Positions 36,264 through 45,075 of a stretch of 49,132 bases of DNA are shown piece after piece (the stretch's first letter is position 1; every line of letters starts with the position of its first letter). This DNA comes from Acidobacteriota bacterium. GTDB taxonomy: Bacteria > Acidobacteriota > Vicinamibacteria > Vicinamibacterales > CAVVIG01. The DNA is taken from contig JAHFUI010000008.1 of assembly GCA_023265175.1 (NCBI GenBank), positions 13,170-62,301 of the forward strand. Direction: 5' to 3'. The position numbers and the translations under genes are program-made. The notes below the pieces were generated by a model. It worked only from the letters and a program-made list of their open reading frames with translations, made no database searches and was not told the DNA's origin.

Positions 36264-38009
36264 ATGAAGTCCTGGGCCCAACGCGAACGCGCACTCGAAA
36301 TTCTGTCGAAAGAAGTCGGCTACGTTCGCAAGCCGCACGGCGGTCGTGTGCGCATCGCCCTCGCGTTTCCGAACACGTACTGGGTCGCGATGTCGAATCT
36401 TGGGTTCCAGACGGTCTATGGTCTGTTGAACGCGCAGGACAACATCGTGTGCGAGCGCGTCTTCCTGCCGCCCAAGCAGGAGCTCGCGGAGCTTCTCACC
36501 GCGAAAGCGCCTCTCGTCACCCTCGAATCGCAGACGCCCGTGGCAGAGTTCGACGTGTTCGCGTTTTCCGTCTCCTTCGAATGGGATTACGTGAACGTCC
36601 TCACGCTGCTGCGCCTTGCCGGCATTCCGGGACGCGCAGCCGAGCGCGACACGCGACATCCGCTGATCGTGATCGGCGGGGCGGTGACCTTCGTCAATCC
36701 CGAACCGCTAGCGCCGTTCGCCGACGTCATCGCCGTCGGCGAAGGCGAATCCTTGATTCCCGCGTTCGATCGCGCGCTGTCGGCGGCGACCGGTCGCGAC
36801 GATCTCTTGCGCCGCCTCGCGACCGAGCGCGGCTTCTACATTCCGCGCTTCTACGAGCCGCAGTACGCGCCGGACGGCACGCTCGCCGGCTACGCCACGT
36901 CCCCCGGCGTGGACGCGCCGGTCCCCGTCCGCAAAGCGGCGCTGAAAACCACGGAGGCGGTTGATCCGCCCGCGACCAGCGTCTTCACGCCTGACACTGA
37001 ATTCGGATCCCGGTTCCTGATCGAGGTCGTCCGAGGTTGTGCCAACTTGTGCCGCTTCTGCTGGGCCGGCTACAACTACCTGCCGGTTCGCGCGTTTCCG
37101 ACCGAACGCATCCTCGATCTGGCTGCTGCGGCGCGACCTCACGCCAGCCGCGTCGGGTTGGTGTCCATCGCCCTGTGCGATCACCCCGACATCGAAGGAA
37201 TTCTGGCGCGGCTCAACGAGATGGGCTATTCAATCAGTCCGGCGTCGCTCCGCCTCGACGATCTCACCGAGTCGATCGTCCGGGTGTTGCGCGAGAGCGG
37301 GGAGCGGACGATCACGATTGCGCCCGAAACCGGGTCCGATCGCCTCCGTCGCGTCGTCAACAAAACCGTCACGAACGACGAAATCCTCGATCGCGCGGAG
37401 CTGATTTTCGCCAGCGGGATCGAGAACCTGAAGCTGTACTACATGATCGGCCTTCCAACCGAGACGGACGAGGACCTCGTCGCGATTCGCGATCTGACGA
37501 TCCAGCTGCGCGAGTGCATGATGAAGCACGCGCGCGGGCGGGGCACGATCGGCCGAATCATCGGCAGCGTGAATCCGCTCGTGCCAAAGCCGGGGACGGC
37601 CTACCAGTGGCTGCCCATGGAAGATCCGACTGTCGTCGACAAGAAGATCAAGCGGCTGCGCGGCCTGACTGCGGACCTCGACAACGTGTACTTCAACATC
37701 AAGTCAGAACGGCATTCGTACCATCAAGCGCTGCTGTCCCTCGGCGACCGCCGGGTTGCGGCCGCGATCGAGGCGGCCGAGCGCAACGGCCAGCAATGGA
37801 GCGCTGCCGTGGCCGAAGCGGGCGTCGACGCGGACTCTTACATCTTTCGCGACCGCTCGCATGACGCCGTCCTGCCCTGGGACATCATCGACGGCGGCAT
37901 GAACGCGTCCTTTCTCCAGGCCGAGTTCGCCAAGGGCCTGCGCGAGGAATGGACGCTCCCCCTGAAACGACAGCAGGAAAACGCGCGCGTGCTGCCGGTC
38001 ATAGGGTGA
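36264..38009 (+). CDS. B12-binding-type radical SAM protein
   Basis: 581 residues. An N-terminal cobalamin-binding-like Rossmann part (about 30-170, with IGGAVTFVNPEPL and VGEGE) precedes a radical SAM barrel (about 248-480) whose iron-sulfur cysteines are C259-x3-C263-x2-C266 in GCANLCRFC. The C-terminal part, with LPWDIIDGG, resembles the TIGR03960-like family often encoded beside a DUF2344 partner; no such partner follows. Substrate unknown. The 215 bases between ftsZ and this start show no gene, no Shine-Dalgarno sequence and no recognised riboswitch. Confidence 0.88.
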   Translation: MKSWAQRERALEILSKEVGYVRKPHGGRVRIALAFPNTYWVAMSNLGFQTVYGLLNAQDNIVCERVFLPPKQELAELLTAKAPLVTLESQTPVAEFDVFAFSVSFEWDYVNVLTLLRLAGIPGRAAERDTRHPLIVIGGAVTFVNPEPLAPFADVIAVGEGESLIPAFDRALSAATGRDDLLRRLATERGFYIPRFYEPQYAPDGTLAGYATSPGVDAPVPVRKAALKTTEAVDPPATSVFTPDTEFGSRFLIEVVRGCANLCRFCWAGYNYLPVRAFPTERILDLAAAARPHASRVGLVSIALCDHPDIEGILARLNEMGYSISPASLRLDDLTESIVRVLRESGERTITIAPETGSDRLRRVVNKTVTNDEILDRAELIFASGIENLKLYYMIGLPTETDEDLVAIRDLTIQLRECMMKHARGRGTIGRIIGSVNPLVPKPGTAYQWLPMEDPTVVDKKIKRLRGLTADLDNVYFNIKSERHSYHQALLSLGDRRVAAAIEAAERNGQQWSAAVAEAGVDADSYIFRDRSHDAVLPWDIIDGGMNASFLQAEFAKGLREEWTLPLKRQQENARVLPVIG

Positions 38010-38019
38010 CATCGGAATC

Positions 38020-38071
38020 TGGTAATTGAGTAATTTGGTAATTGCAATTGCCCGGTTACCAGATCCGATTA
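38020..38071. repeat. 8-base word hairpin after the radical SAM gene
   Basis: Words at 38020, 38028 and 38036 (TGGTAATT, GAGTAATT, TGGTAATT), a GCAATTGC centre, then CCGGTTAC, CAGATCCG and ATTA in the opposite sense. It fills the gap between two converging genes and includes the stop codon of the SpoVG-like gene. Confidence 0.85.
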
Positions 38072-38374
38072 CGTCGCGATGGCGGCCCGCTCCTCGTACT
38101 CCTGATACGCCTGCAGAATGAGCTCACGCACGGTGTTTTGCGCCGTCGTGTCGACAATCGGCCGGAGCAGCGCGAAGCTGCGACGGTCGCCGTTGATCGT
38201 GTACGAGCGCGCCGGGAACGTGACGTTGTAACCACCCGCGCCACCGCGGCGTTCCCAGATGGAAAAGCCGATCAGCTTCAGGCCGTCGAGCGGCCCTTCC
38301 GTGAAATGCAATTCAGCCTCGGCGACTTTTCCAGGAGGGTTGCCCTTGTCGTTTGGCGTAATCTTGACGATCAT
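38069..38374 (-). CDS. Small conserved-looking protein, possibly SpoVG-like
   Basis: 101 residues, all-beta with a C-terminal helix. The run of AELHFTEGPLDGLKLIGFSI, VTFPARSY, RRSFALLRPI and LILQAYQEYEE parallels the layout of SpoVG (short strands, FPxR-like segment, closing helix ending in A-x-Y-E). SpoVG is a small site-specific nucleic-acid-binding protein; this relation is inference from layout only. The ATG at 38374 has a good AAGGAG upstream, so it is surely translated. A TAGGAG palindrome doublet lies in its upstream region. Confidence 0.7.
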   Translation of the reverse strand: MIVKITPNDKGNPPGKVAEAELHFTEGPLDGLKLIGFSIWERRGGAGGYNVTFPARSYTINGDRRSFALLRPIVDTTAQNTVRELILQAYQEYEERAAIAT

Positions 38375-38426
38375 AACAGTCTCCTTCGTAGTGACGCTGC
38401 GCAACCAGCCGCGCCGGACGACTCGC

Positions 38427-38505
38427 TAGGAGTCCGAGTAATGACCGAAACAGGCTCCTAAATTTAGCTAGGAGCGTGTTCCGGTTTCTCAGACACGCTC
38501 CTAGC
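38427..38505. repeat. Doublet of TAGGAG/CTCCTA palindromes
   Basis: The first stem is TAGGAG/CTCCTA (38427-38432 with 38455-38460). The second is a perfect 13-pair stem (38467-38479 with 38493-38505, arms GCTAGGAGCGTGT). The two units are diverged copies of one another in tandem, as in REP/BIME elements. The rest of the gap to 38672 holds only a small AACGCCA/TGGCGTT palindrome at 38625-38640. Confidence 0.8.
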
Positions 38506-38672
38506 GTCATCAAGACGAATGCCTGCGCGCGATTGCGGACGCGTCGACGTAACCGGTGGTGGAATTTGGGTTTTGGCGTGGTGCGATCTGAGCGGCCGAT
38601 CCGGAGGAGCTGAGGCCGGTGGTAAACGCCAACTGGCGTTGCGAACGCTGCGGAAGGGAGCTAACCGAGGAG

Positions 38673-39056
38673 CTAACCGCCGAGAATCAGGACCTGCGCC
38701 ATTGCCAATTCATCGGAATGCGTGATGGTCAGGAGCGACGATTGGCCGCCGATGGCGGTCAGCCGATGTCCGGCACCCCCGTGAAAACGCAGGTGCGGCG
38801 GGCCACCGTGGCGGACGACCTCGATATCGCACCACAGCACGCCCTGCGAGTGACCGGTCCCGAGCGCTTTCATGGCCGCCTCTTTCGCCGCGAAGCGGCC
38901 CGCGAAATGAATCGCGGGTACGCGCCGATGCGTGCAGTACGCAATCTCGCCGGCCGTGAAGATCCGCTGCAGAAAGCGGTCGCCATACCGTGCGATCGTC
39001 GCCTCGATGCGGTCGATATCGGTCGCATCGAACCCGAGCCCGATGATATTTGGCAT
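38673..39056 (-). CDS. acpS: Holo-[acyl-carrier-protein] synthase AcpS
   Basis: 127 residues. Transfers 4'-phosphopantetheine from CoA to acyl carrier protein. The magnesium ligands are Asp10 (GLGFDATDIDRIE) and Glu59 in RFAAKEAAMKALGTG; Lys62 is also in place. Length and domain are standard. It starts 36 bases from the divergent pgeF. Confidence 0.95.
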   Translation of the reverse strand: MPNIIGLGFDATDIDRIEATIARYGDRFLQRIFTAGEIAYCTHRRVPAIHFAGRFAAKEAAMKALGTGHSQGVLWCDIEVVRHGGPPHLRFHGGAGHRLTAIGGQSSLLTITHSDELAMAQVLILGG

Positions 39057-39092
39057 AGTCTCTGCTCAAAGGGAAAACGCTCCACCACAGAA

Positions 39093-39926
39093 ATGATACT
39101 GCCTCAACCGAGCAGTGCGTTCGAATGGAGACAGTTGGACGCGGGAACGGCGCTCGTGTGCCGGCCGCTCGAAGCCATCGCCCGCCACCTGTTCACCACG
39201 CGGTCGTGGCCTCTGGGCTCATCCGGATCTACAGCCGGTGACGCCGCGAGCTGGAGCGATATCGCCAGATCGATGGACGTCGGGTCGGACCATTTGCTGC
39301 GAGTCCACCAAGTGCACGGCGCGAGCGTGGTCGTCCAGCGCACGGGACAGGCGAGGGCCGAGCACGCCGAGGCGGATGTGATCCTCAGCGACGATCCGTC
39401 GGTCGTGCCGAGCATCCAAACGGCGGACTGCGTGCCGCTGCTGATCGCCGATTCGCGGACCGGCTCGGTCGCGGCGGCGCATGCGGGCTGGCGGGGCGTC
39501 TCCCTTCGCGTGCCAGCGGTCACGGTGCGGGCGCTGGCGGAGGCATTCGGCAGCCGTCCGTCGGATCTTGTCGTCGCCATCGGGCCGGCGATAGGGTCGT
39601 GCTGCTATGAGGTCGGCACCGACGTACGGAGTCAGTTCGAAGCAGCCGGCTTTCCGGCCCCCGACCTGTCGCGCTGGTTCCACAGCGAGCCTGATCAATC
39701 ACCGACGAACCCACCGCTCAATGGATTGAGAAATCGCACAGGCCATTGGTTCCTGGATTTCTGGACCGCGGCGCGCGACCAGCTCATCGAAGCCGGCGTT
39801 CCAGCCGGTCAGGTGTTCGCGGCGGAGCTCTGCACCGCGAGCCATCCGGATGCGTTTTGCTCGTACCGACGCGATGGGTCGCGATCCGGCTGCCTGGCTG
39901 CAGCCATCAGGAAGTTTAAAGCCTAA
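39093..39926 (+). CDS. pgeF: Purine nucleoside phosphorylase / laccase-domain protein PgeF (YfiH)
   Basis: 277 residues, YfiH/DUF152 fold. In E. coli it edits peptidoglycan precursors carrying L-Ser; others show purine nucleoside phosphorylase activity. Zinc-site motifs are VHQVHGASVV, TADCVPLL, AAHAGWRGVS and GPAIGSCCYEVG, with the closing CSYRRDG. The ATG at 39093 is chosen since upstream in-frame codons are antisense to acpS. The last codons (KFKA) lie in the word array shared with rnhA. Confidence 0.92.
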   Translation: MILPQPSSAFEWRQLDAGTALVCRPLEAIARHLFTTRSWPLGSSGSTAGDAASWSDIARSMDVGSDHLLRVHQVHGASVVVQRTGQARAEHAEADVILSDDPSVVPSIQTADCVPLLIADSRTGSVAAAHAGWRGVSLRVPAVTVRALAEAFGSRPSDLVVAIGPAIGSCCYEVGTDVRSQFEAAGFPAPDLSRWFHSEPDQSPTNPPLNGLRNRTGHWFLDFWTAARDQLIEAGVPAGQVFAAELCTASHPDAFCSYRRDGSRSGCLAAAIRKFKA

Positions 39927-40005
39927 AGTTCAAAGTGGAAAGCAAGTGGAAGTGGGAAGTACTTTGGACTTACTTCTAACTTTCGCCTTTGAACTTTGAA
40001 CTTCC
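39915..40005. repeat. 7-base word hairpin between converging pgeF and rnhA
   Basis: Thirteen consecutive 7-base words in perfect register from 39915 to 40005: TTTAAAG, CCTAAAG, TTCAAAG, TGGAAAG and so on, then TTGGACT, TACTTCT, AACTTTC, GCCTTTG, AACTTTG, AACTTCC. The two halves are inverted relative to each other. Both genes end inside it: pgeF with KFKA and rnhA with KFKGES. Confidence 0.93.
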
Positions 40006-40419
40006 ACGAAGCGGCGCGTCCATCGCGGCGTTCGCGAGCCGATCGGCGTGCGCGTTGAGCGCGCGGCCGACGTGTTCGAACGTCACGCGACCGATGTCGT
40101 GCGCGAGCAGGCGCGCGGCGGCGTACAGCGGCTTGAGGCCGGGGTGCTTCACCTTGTAGTTGCCGCGCATCTGCTGGACGAGGAGGAGCGAATCCGATCG
40201 CACGTGCACGGCGCGATGGCCGTGAGCCCGCGCCCATTCCAGCGCCGCAAGCAGCGCGCGATACTCGGCGACGTTGTTGGTCGCCACGCCAATCGATTCG
40301 CAGAACTCCTCGACGAGCGTGCCGTCGGCCTGCTCGATGCGGACGCCGTAGCCGGCCGGGCCGGGATTGCCGCGAGCGCCGCCGTCGATAGAGGCGACGA
40401 TTCCGGGTTCAGGGCTCAA
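39976..40419 (-). CDS. rnhA: Ribonuclease HI-family protein
   Basis: 147 residues, slightly short for RNase HI and more like the compact RNase H group. Catalytic acids are visible: Asp in SIDGGARGNPGPAG, Glu in NNVAEYRALLAAL, Asp in RSDSLLLVQQM, and Asp in NAHADRLANAAMD. Degrades RNA in RNA-DNA hybrids. No ATG fits; the best start is a TTG at 40419, itself within a 7-base word array. The last nine codons are supplied by the array at 39915-40005. Gene symbol is by family, since paralogues cannot be separated here. Confidence 0.85.
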   Translation of the reverse strand: MSPEPGIVASIDGGARGNPGPAGYGVRIEQADGTLVEEFCESIGVATNNVAEYRALLAALEWARAHGHRAVHVRSDSLLLVQQMRGNYKVKHPGLKPLYAAARLLAHDIGRVTFEHVGRALNAHADRLANAAMDAPLRGSSKFKGES

Positions 40420-40439
40420 GGTTCCGAATTCAAGGTGCT
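40405..40439. repeat. 7-base word array over the rnhA start and zinc-ribbon stop
   Basis: GGGTTCA, GGGCTCA, AGGTTCC, GAATTCA and AGGTGCT in register from 40405. It spans the rnhA TTG (40419) and the stop codon of the upstream gene (40430). Confidence 0.75.
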
Positions 40440-41182
40440 GGCTGATCAACGTCGTCCGGCGTGGCGGCCGCCGCGGGGGTGGGCACAAAGTACAGGATGC
40501 GGTTGCAGCTGTCGCACTGTGTGATCGCGTCGTTGCGGCGCACCGTGTTGAACACCTGAGGGCGCAGGCGGACGTGGCAGATGGTGCAGATGCCATTGCG
40601 TGCCTCCGCGACGGCGATACCGTTGCGCTTGCGCGCCACCGACTCGAACACCGCGAGCACCTGTTTGTTCAGCGCCGCGACGATCTCGGCACGTTCGCCT
40701 TCGATGCGTTCGAGTAACGTCTGCAACTCGCCGTGTTCGGCGGTCATGCTCCGGCGGTCCGCGTCCACTGCTTTCTGTTCGGCCGCGAGCTCGGCCTCCG
40801 CGCGCTTGACCACGGCCGCGAGTTCGTCGGCTTCGAGCATCCGTTCGAGCACCTTGTCCTCGATCGTCTTCACCCCGCCCTGGGCAAACGCCATCTCCTT
40901 CTGCACCGCCTGGTATTCGACGTTCGTCTTCACCGCCATCAACTGATCGCGGAATTTGGACAACCGCCCTTGATGGAGCGCCACGTCTTTCTCGAGGGCG
41001 CGGCGCGCGTTCTGGTTCGTGGCGAGTTGCTCTTTGGAGGTGGCGACGCGGGTCCGCACCGCTTCGAGACGCGCCCGGAGCGCTTTTTCGCGCTCGGGTT
41101 CATCGGCAAGGCGGCGGCCGGCGGAGTCTGCGGCGGTGTCCAGCCGCTGGAGCGCGATCAGCCGTTCGAGGTCAGCATTCAT
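40430..41182 (-). CDS. Coiled-coil protein with C4 zinc ribbon (COG1579 type)
   Basis: 250 residues. A long antiparallel coiled coil covers about 1-170 (heptads rich in Glu, Arg, Ala, Leu). A C-terminal zinc ribbon has CTIC and CDSC at about 200-230. Similar proteins are encoded near RNase H and are thought to act in nucleic-acid or translation processes; the actual role is unknown. Starts immediately after the tRNA terminator, so it needs its own promoter, which is not obvious. Confidence 0.88.
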   Translation of the reverse strand: MNADLERLIALQRLDTAADSAGRRLADEPEREKALRARLEAVRTRVATSKEQLATNQNARRALEKDVALHQGRLSKFRDQLMAVKTNVEYQAVQKEMAFAQGGVKTIEDKVLERMLEADELAAVVKRAEAELAAEQKAVDADRRSMTAEHGELQTLLERIEGERAEIVAALNKQVLAVFESVARKRNGIAVAEARNGICTICHVRLRPQVFNTVRRNDAITQCDSCNRILYFVPTPAAAATPDDVDQPAP

Positions 41183-41192
41183 TCAGTCGGGC

Positions 41193-41220
41193 AAAAAAAA
41201 GGCCCCGCCGGGGCGGAGCC
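41193..41220 (-). terminator. Intrinsic terminator after the tRNA
   Basis: Read on the minus strand: GGCTCCGCC, CC, GGCGGGGCC (nine pairs with one G-T), then eight T. A textbook rho-independent terminator, 60 bases past the tRNA 3' end. Confidence 0.92.
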
Positions 41221-41230
41221 TGGATTCTCG

Positions 41231-41272
41231 CAATCAATCTGCAATCTGCGATCTTCAATTTGCCATTCCTTG
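41231..41272. repeat. 7-base word array between tRNA and terminator
   Basis: CAATCAA, TCTGCAA, TCTGCGA, TCTTCAA, TTTGCCA, TTCCTTG in register. Direct array, no inverted partner. Confidence 0.7.
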
Positions 41273-41279
41273 GTCATGT

Positions 41280-41355
41280 TGGTGGGCCCACCAGGATTCG
41301 AACCTGGAACAGGCCGGTTATGAGCCGGCGGCTCTCACCGTTGAGCTATGGGCCC
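41280..41355 (-). tRNA. tRNA with CAU anticodon (tRNA-Ile2 or elongator tRNA-Met)
   Basis: Complete cloverleaf of 76 bases with encoded CCA (41282-41280). Acceptor stem GGGCCCA/TGGGCCC, D stem GCTC/GAGC, anticodon stem GCCGG/CCGGC with loop CTCATAA, T stem CCAGG/CCTGG with loop TTCGAAT. A CAU anticodon means Met or, if lysidine-modified by TilS, Ile for AUA codons. It lacks initiator features, since the first pair of the acceptor stem is matched. Lies downstream of rpoD on the same strand. Confidence 0.95.
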
Positions 41356-41359
41356 GAAC

Positions 41360-41496
41360 CAGTCTACAGTCGACAGTCTTCAGTCGCCAGTCGGAATCGC
41401 ACGGTGACTGCCGACTGCCGACTGCCGACTGCCGACTGCCGACTGCCGACTGCCGACTGCCGACTGCCGACTGTCGACTGTCGACTGTCGACTGTC
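41360..41496. repeat. Heptamer array: five CAGTCNN facing thirteen GACTGYC
   Basis: CAGTC-headed words start at 41360, 41367, 41374, 41381 and 41388. From 41406 there are nine GACTGCC followed by four GACTGTC, ending at 41496. GACTG is the complement of CAGTC, so any left word can pair with any right word in several registers. It fills the space between the rpoD stop and the tRNA. Confidence 0.95.
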
Positions 41497-41503
41497 GACT
41501 TGA

Positions 41504-43222
41504 CTACGTCGTTCGTCCTTCCAAAAACGCCCGGAGCTTCCGGCTCCGTGACGGATGACGGAGCTTACGCAGCGCCTTGGCTTCAATCTGACGGATCCGC
41601 TCGCGGGTCACGGCGAAGCTCTGGCCGACTTCTTCAAGCGTGTGCTCGCTGCCGTCCCCGACGCCGAAGCGCATCTTGATGACCCTTTCTTCACGCGGCG
41701 TGAGCGTCTTGAGGACCGACTCCGTCTGCTCCCTGAGATTCAGGTTGATCACCGCTTCGGCCGGCGAGACGACCTGACGGTCTTCGATGAAGTCGCCCAG
41801 ATGCGAATCTTCTTCTTCGCCGATCGGGGTCTCGAGCGAGATCGGCTCCTGCGCGATTTTGAGGACCTTGCGCACCTTCGACACCGGAATGTCCATGCGC
41901 TTGGCGATTTCCTCCGACGTCGGCTCGCGTCCGAGCTCCTGCACCAGCGCGCGCGAGGTGCGAATCAGCTTGTTGATCGTCTCGATCATGTGGACCGGGA
42001 TCCGGATCGTTCGCGCCTGATCCGCGATCGCGCGCGTGATGGCCTGTCGAATCCACCACGTCGCGTAGGTGGAGAACTTGTACCCGCGGCGGTACTCGAA
42101 TTTGTCGACCGCCTTCATCAACCCGATGTTGCCTTCCTGAATCAGGTCGAGGAACTGCAGCCCGCGGTTGGTGTACTTTTTCGCGATCGAGACGACGAGG
42201 CGAAGGTTGGCTTCGACGAGCTCTTTCTTGGCCTGCTCGGCCTGCCATTCACCGCGGATGATCGTCTCGAGCGTGGCCCTCAGTTCGTCGGGCGCCTGCC
42301 CGAGCTCGTCGGTCATCGTCTTGAGCGTGAGGCGCAGCTCCTTGATCTGGCGGACGGCGTTCTTCTTGTCCTCTTCCCTGAGCCGCTGCTTCTTGTTCTT
42401 GGGGTTCAGCTGGCGGATGACCGATTCGATCTCGCGCTGCACCTTCTGAACGGTATCGACCGCATCTTTCATGTCGTCGATCAGCCGGCGCTTCACCGAT
42501 TCGGTGAACTCGATCTTGCGGATGTAGGTCGACAGTTCGATGCGCGCGCGCATGGCCGCCCACCGCGCGCGTCGGTACTTGCGCTTGTCGCGGGTCGTCG
42601 CGCCTCGCGGCGTGTTGCGGAGCTTCTCCTCGAGCTTTTCCGACGCGGCGCGGGCCCTGCGGACCGCGTCGATCTGCTTCTGGACCTGCCTGGAGCGTTC
42701 CTGAATCCGTTCGTCCGTGATCTCTTCGTCGTTGAAGATGACGAGCTCGCGGATCGTTCGATCGCCGGCATACAGCTTGTCGCCGAGCTCGATCACTCGC
42801 CTGGCGATGAGCGGCGTCCGCGAGATCGATTTGATGACCGCCAGCTTCCCGCGCTCGATCCGGCGGGCGATCTCGACCTCGCCCTCGCGCGTGAGCAAGG
42901 GCACGGTGCCCATCTCGCGGAGATACATCCGGACCGGATCGTTCGTTTTGTCGAGCGCGCCCGGCGTGAGATCCAGCTCGAGCTCCTCCGCGCCCTCACC
43001 GGTCCGGTCGATCGGCTTGACATCGTCGCGCAGGTACTTCTGGTCCGAGTCGATGACCTCGATCCCCGCGCTGCCGAACGTGTTGAACAGGTCGTCGAGC
43101 TCATCGGAGGACGTGATTTCCGACGGCAGCAGCTCGTTGACTTCGTCGTAGAGCAGGTAGCCCTTTTCCTTGCCGATGGTGATGAGCTGCCGGACTTCGT
43201 CGTATTTTTCTTCGATCGACAA
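41504..43222 (-). CDS. rpoD: Primary sigma factor RpoD (sigma 70)
   Basis: 572 residues from the chosen start. Region 1.1 ([21 protein letters not shown]), region 1.2 ([11 protein letters not shown]), a non-conserved basic coiled segment, regions 2.1-2.4 ([30 protein letters not shown]), region 3 ([11 protein letters not shown]) and region 4.2 ([20 protein letters not shown]) are all present. The start is set at a TTG (43222) with GGAGG eight bases upstream. A GTG at 43354 would add 44 poorly ordered residues, overlap dnaG by 49 bases and lacks a ribosome binding site. Downstream of dnaG as in the macromolecular synthesis operon. Confidence 0.95.
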   Translation of the reverse strand: MSIEEKYDEVRQLITIGKEKGYLLYDEVNELLPSEITSSDELDDLFNTFGSAGIEVIDSDQKYLRDDVKPIDRTGEGAEELELDLTPGALDKTNDPVRMYLREMGTVPLLTREGEVEIARRIERGKLAVIKSISRTPLIARRVIELGDKLYAGDRTIRELVIFNDEEITDERIQERSRQVQKQIDAVRRARAASEKLEEKLRNTPRGATTRDKRKYRRARWAAMRARIELSTYIRKIEFTESVKRRLIDDMKDAVDTVQKVQREIESVIRQLNPKNKKQRLREEDKKNAVRQIKELRLTLKTMTDELGQAPDELRATLETIIRGEWQAEQAKKELVEANLRLVVSIAKKYTNRGLQFLDLIQEGNIGLMKAVDKFEYRRGYKFSTYATWWIRQAITRAIADQARTIRIPVHMIETINKLIRTSRALVQELGREPTSEEIAKRMDIPVSKVRKVLKIAQEPISLETPIGEEEDSHLGDFIEDRQVVSPAEAVINLNLREQTESVLKTLTPREERVIKMRFGVGDGSEHTLEEVGQSFAVTRERIRQIEAKALRKLRHPSRSRKLRAFLEGRTT

Positions 43223-43305
43223 GTGCGTATCCTCCAATGCCCGCGAGCCCGGACTCCGGGCGGTCCCGCGCGCGCCGTCGCGTTCCTGCGCACCCCGCTC
43301 CGGGG

Positions 43306-45075
43306 TTACGTGAGCTCTTCGATCCGATGAATGAGGTTTATCTTTCGTTGCCACAGTGCGTCTATCTCATGTCCATACTGACCGGCTCCCAGCCCTTGGA
43401 GCCGGTCGATTTCCCGTTGAATAGCAGCGCGCTCACGCTCCCACCTCAACCGCTTGATGGCCCGGGCGCAGTCGGCGGCCGGGGCGGGCGGCGTGGGGTT
43501 GGCGGCGATGCTGGTGACCAGCTGATTGTTCACCGTACTTAGACGCTGCAAAAGGGCCGACGGTGAGAACGTGCCCGACTGATCGTGCAGGTTCCGGGCC
43601 ATTTCGAAGACTTCGCGGCCAGCCAAGGCGTCCAAATCCTCCCCATCGAGCCCGACCATCGCGTCGAATGCTTCTCGAGGATTATGGATCAGCGCCCAAA
43701 TAAGCCCCTTTTCCGCGTATTTCATCTGTCCGAACGACGGCAGCTCGCGGTCGGTCAGGGTGGCTCGGCGGCTGACCGCCGCCTTGCGAATCTCGGCGCG
43801 GACCACCTCTTCTGTAATGCGCGCCTTGTGCGCAATCCGATCGCCAAATTGGTCCCGCGCGGCGGGGTCTGGAATCCTGGCCGCCACCGCGAGCATCTTT
43901 GCGAGGAACTGGCGCCGGTCGTCGTCCTGGCCGAAGTCGAGCCCGGCGGCCGCCTGGTCGAGCAGATATTCCAAGTATGGCCGAGAATTGCGCAGCCTCT
44001 CACGGTATTGATCCGGGCCGTTGCGTCGAACGTACGTATCGGGATCTTGCCCCGGATCCAGCACCGCGACGTTGACGTCGAAGCCTTCGGCGACGAGCAG
44101 CTCGCACGACCGGACGGCCGCACCCTGACCGGCCGCGTCGGGGTCATAGCTGAGGACGACCTTGGTCGTGAACCGCCGAAGCAATTGCGCCTGCTGCGGC
44201 GTGAGCGCCGTGCCGCACGAGGCGACGACTGGCGCCGCGTTGGACTGGAACACCTGCGCGAAATCGAAATAGCCTTCCACGAGCACGGCGTACCCGAGCT
44301 GGCGAATCGCCGCTTTCGACAGGTTCAGCCCGTAAAGCGTGCGCCCTTTCGAGTAGATCGGCGTCTCGGGCGAGTTGAGATATTTCGGCACCTGGTCGGC
44401 GTCCATGGCGCGGCCGCCGAAGGCAATCACCGATCCCGAATCGCGGCAGATCGGGACCATCAGCCGGTTGCGAAAGCGATCGACGATATCCCCGTTGTCG
44501 CGTTGGACGATCAATCCACTCTGCACCAGAAGACCTTGCGCGAATCCGTGCGCGAGCAGCGCGTTCTTCAAGGCCGTCGACGCAGTCGGGGCGAAGCCGA
44601 GCCCCAGCGACTCGATCGCCTTCGCGTCGACGCCACGATCGGCGAGCTGACGTCGTGCGCGAGCGCCGGCGGGGCTGGCGAGCTGCTCGCGGAAGAATGC
44701 CGCCGCAATCTCGTGGACTTTGAGGAGCGACTCACGCACGCTGGCATCCCGCCTGGCATCGTCAGAGGAGCCTTCGGTCTCCTCGGGCACCGCGACCCCG
44801 AACTTCTGCGCCAGCATGCGCACGGCGTCCTGGAAGCCAATCTTTTCGTGAAGCTCGAGAAACTTGAAGACATCGCCGCCGACGTTGCAGCCAAAGCAAT
44901 GAAAGAATCCTTTATCAGGATTGACCGAGAACGACGGCGTCTTCTCCGAATGAAACGGACAGAGTCCCTTGAACGTCGTGCCCGCCCGCTTCAGCGGCAC
45001 GTACTCCTGGATGACCTGCACGATGTTCGCCTGCAGACGCAGATCGTCGATAAACCGTTGTGGAAACAGGCCCAT
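43306..45075 (-). CDS. dnaG: DNA primase DnaG
   Basis: 589 residues. N-terminal CHC2 zinc ligands C39, H42, C60, C63 (GLCPFH, FFHCFGC). The Toprim catalytic centre is [13 protein letters not shown] with [11 protein letters not shown], and a helicase-binding C-terminal region follows. Makes RNA primers at the fork. The ATG at 45075 abuts a 7-base word array with no Shine-Dalgarno sequence; upstream in-frame codons are array-derived and not protein-like. Confidence 0.96.
   Translation of the reverse strand: MGLFPQRFIDDLRLQANIVQVIQEYVPLKRAGTTFKGLCPFHSEKTPSFSVNPDKGFFHCFGCNVGGDVFKFLELHEKIGFQDAVRMLAQKFGVAVPEETEGSSDDARRDASVRESLLKVHEIAAAFFREQLASPAGARARRQLADRGVDAKAIESLGLGFAPTASTALKNALLAHGFAQGLLVQSGLIVQRDNGDIVDRFRNRLMVPICRDSGSVIAFGGRAMDADQVPKYLNSPETPIYSKGRTLYGLNLSKAAIRQLGYAVLVEGYFDFAQVFQSNAAPVVASCGTALTPQQAQLLRRFTTKVVLSYDPDAAGQGAAVRSCELLVAEGFDVNVAVLDPGQDPDTYVRRNGPDQYRERLRNSRPYLEYLLDQAAAGLDFGQDDDRRQFLAKMLAVAARIPDPAARDQFGDRIAHKARITEEVVRAEIRKAAVSRRATLTDRELPSFGQMKYAEKGLIWALIHNPREAFDAMVGLDGEDLDALAGREVFEMARNLHDQSGTFSPSALLQRLSTVNNQLVTSIAANPTPPAPAADCARAIKRLRWERERAAIQREIDRLQGLGAGQYGHEIDALWQRKINLIHRIEELT

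Noticed and set aside
38619-39092. Upstream extension of pgeF starting MVNANWRCERCG with a CxxC
   Set aside because: It would run antisense through all of acpS. The Cys pair is isolated and the ELTEELT stretch comes from a short direct repeat. The pgeF family starts at the ATG at 39093.
41360-41496. CRISPR array
   Set aside because: Units are 7 bases with no unique spacers and no cas genes nearby.
41555-43330. 591-codon open frame on the plus strand opposite rpoD
   Set aside because: High-GC shadow frame; composition is charged and repetitive, there is no domain, and rpoD is unambiguous on the other strand. The same holds for long frames opposite dnaG, mutS2, ftsI and murE.
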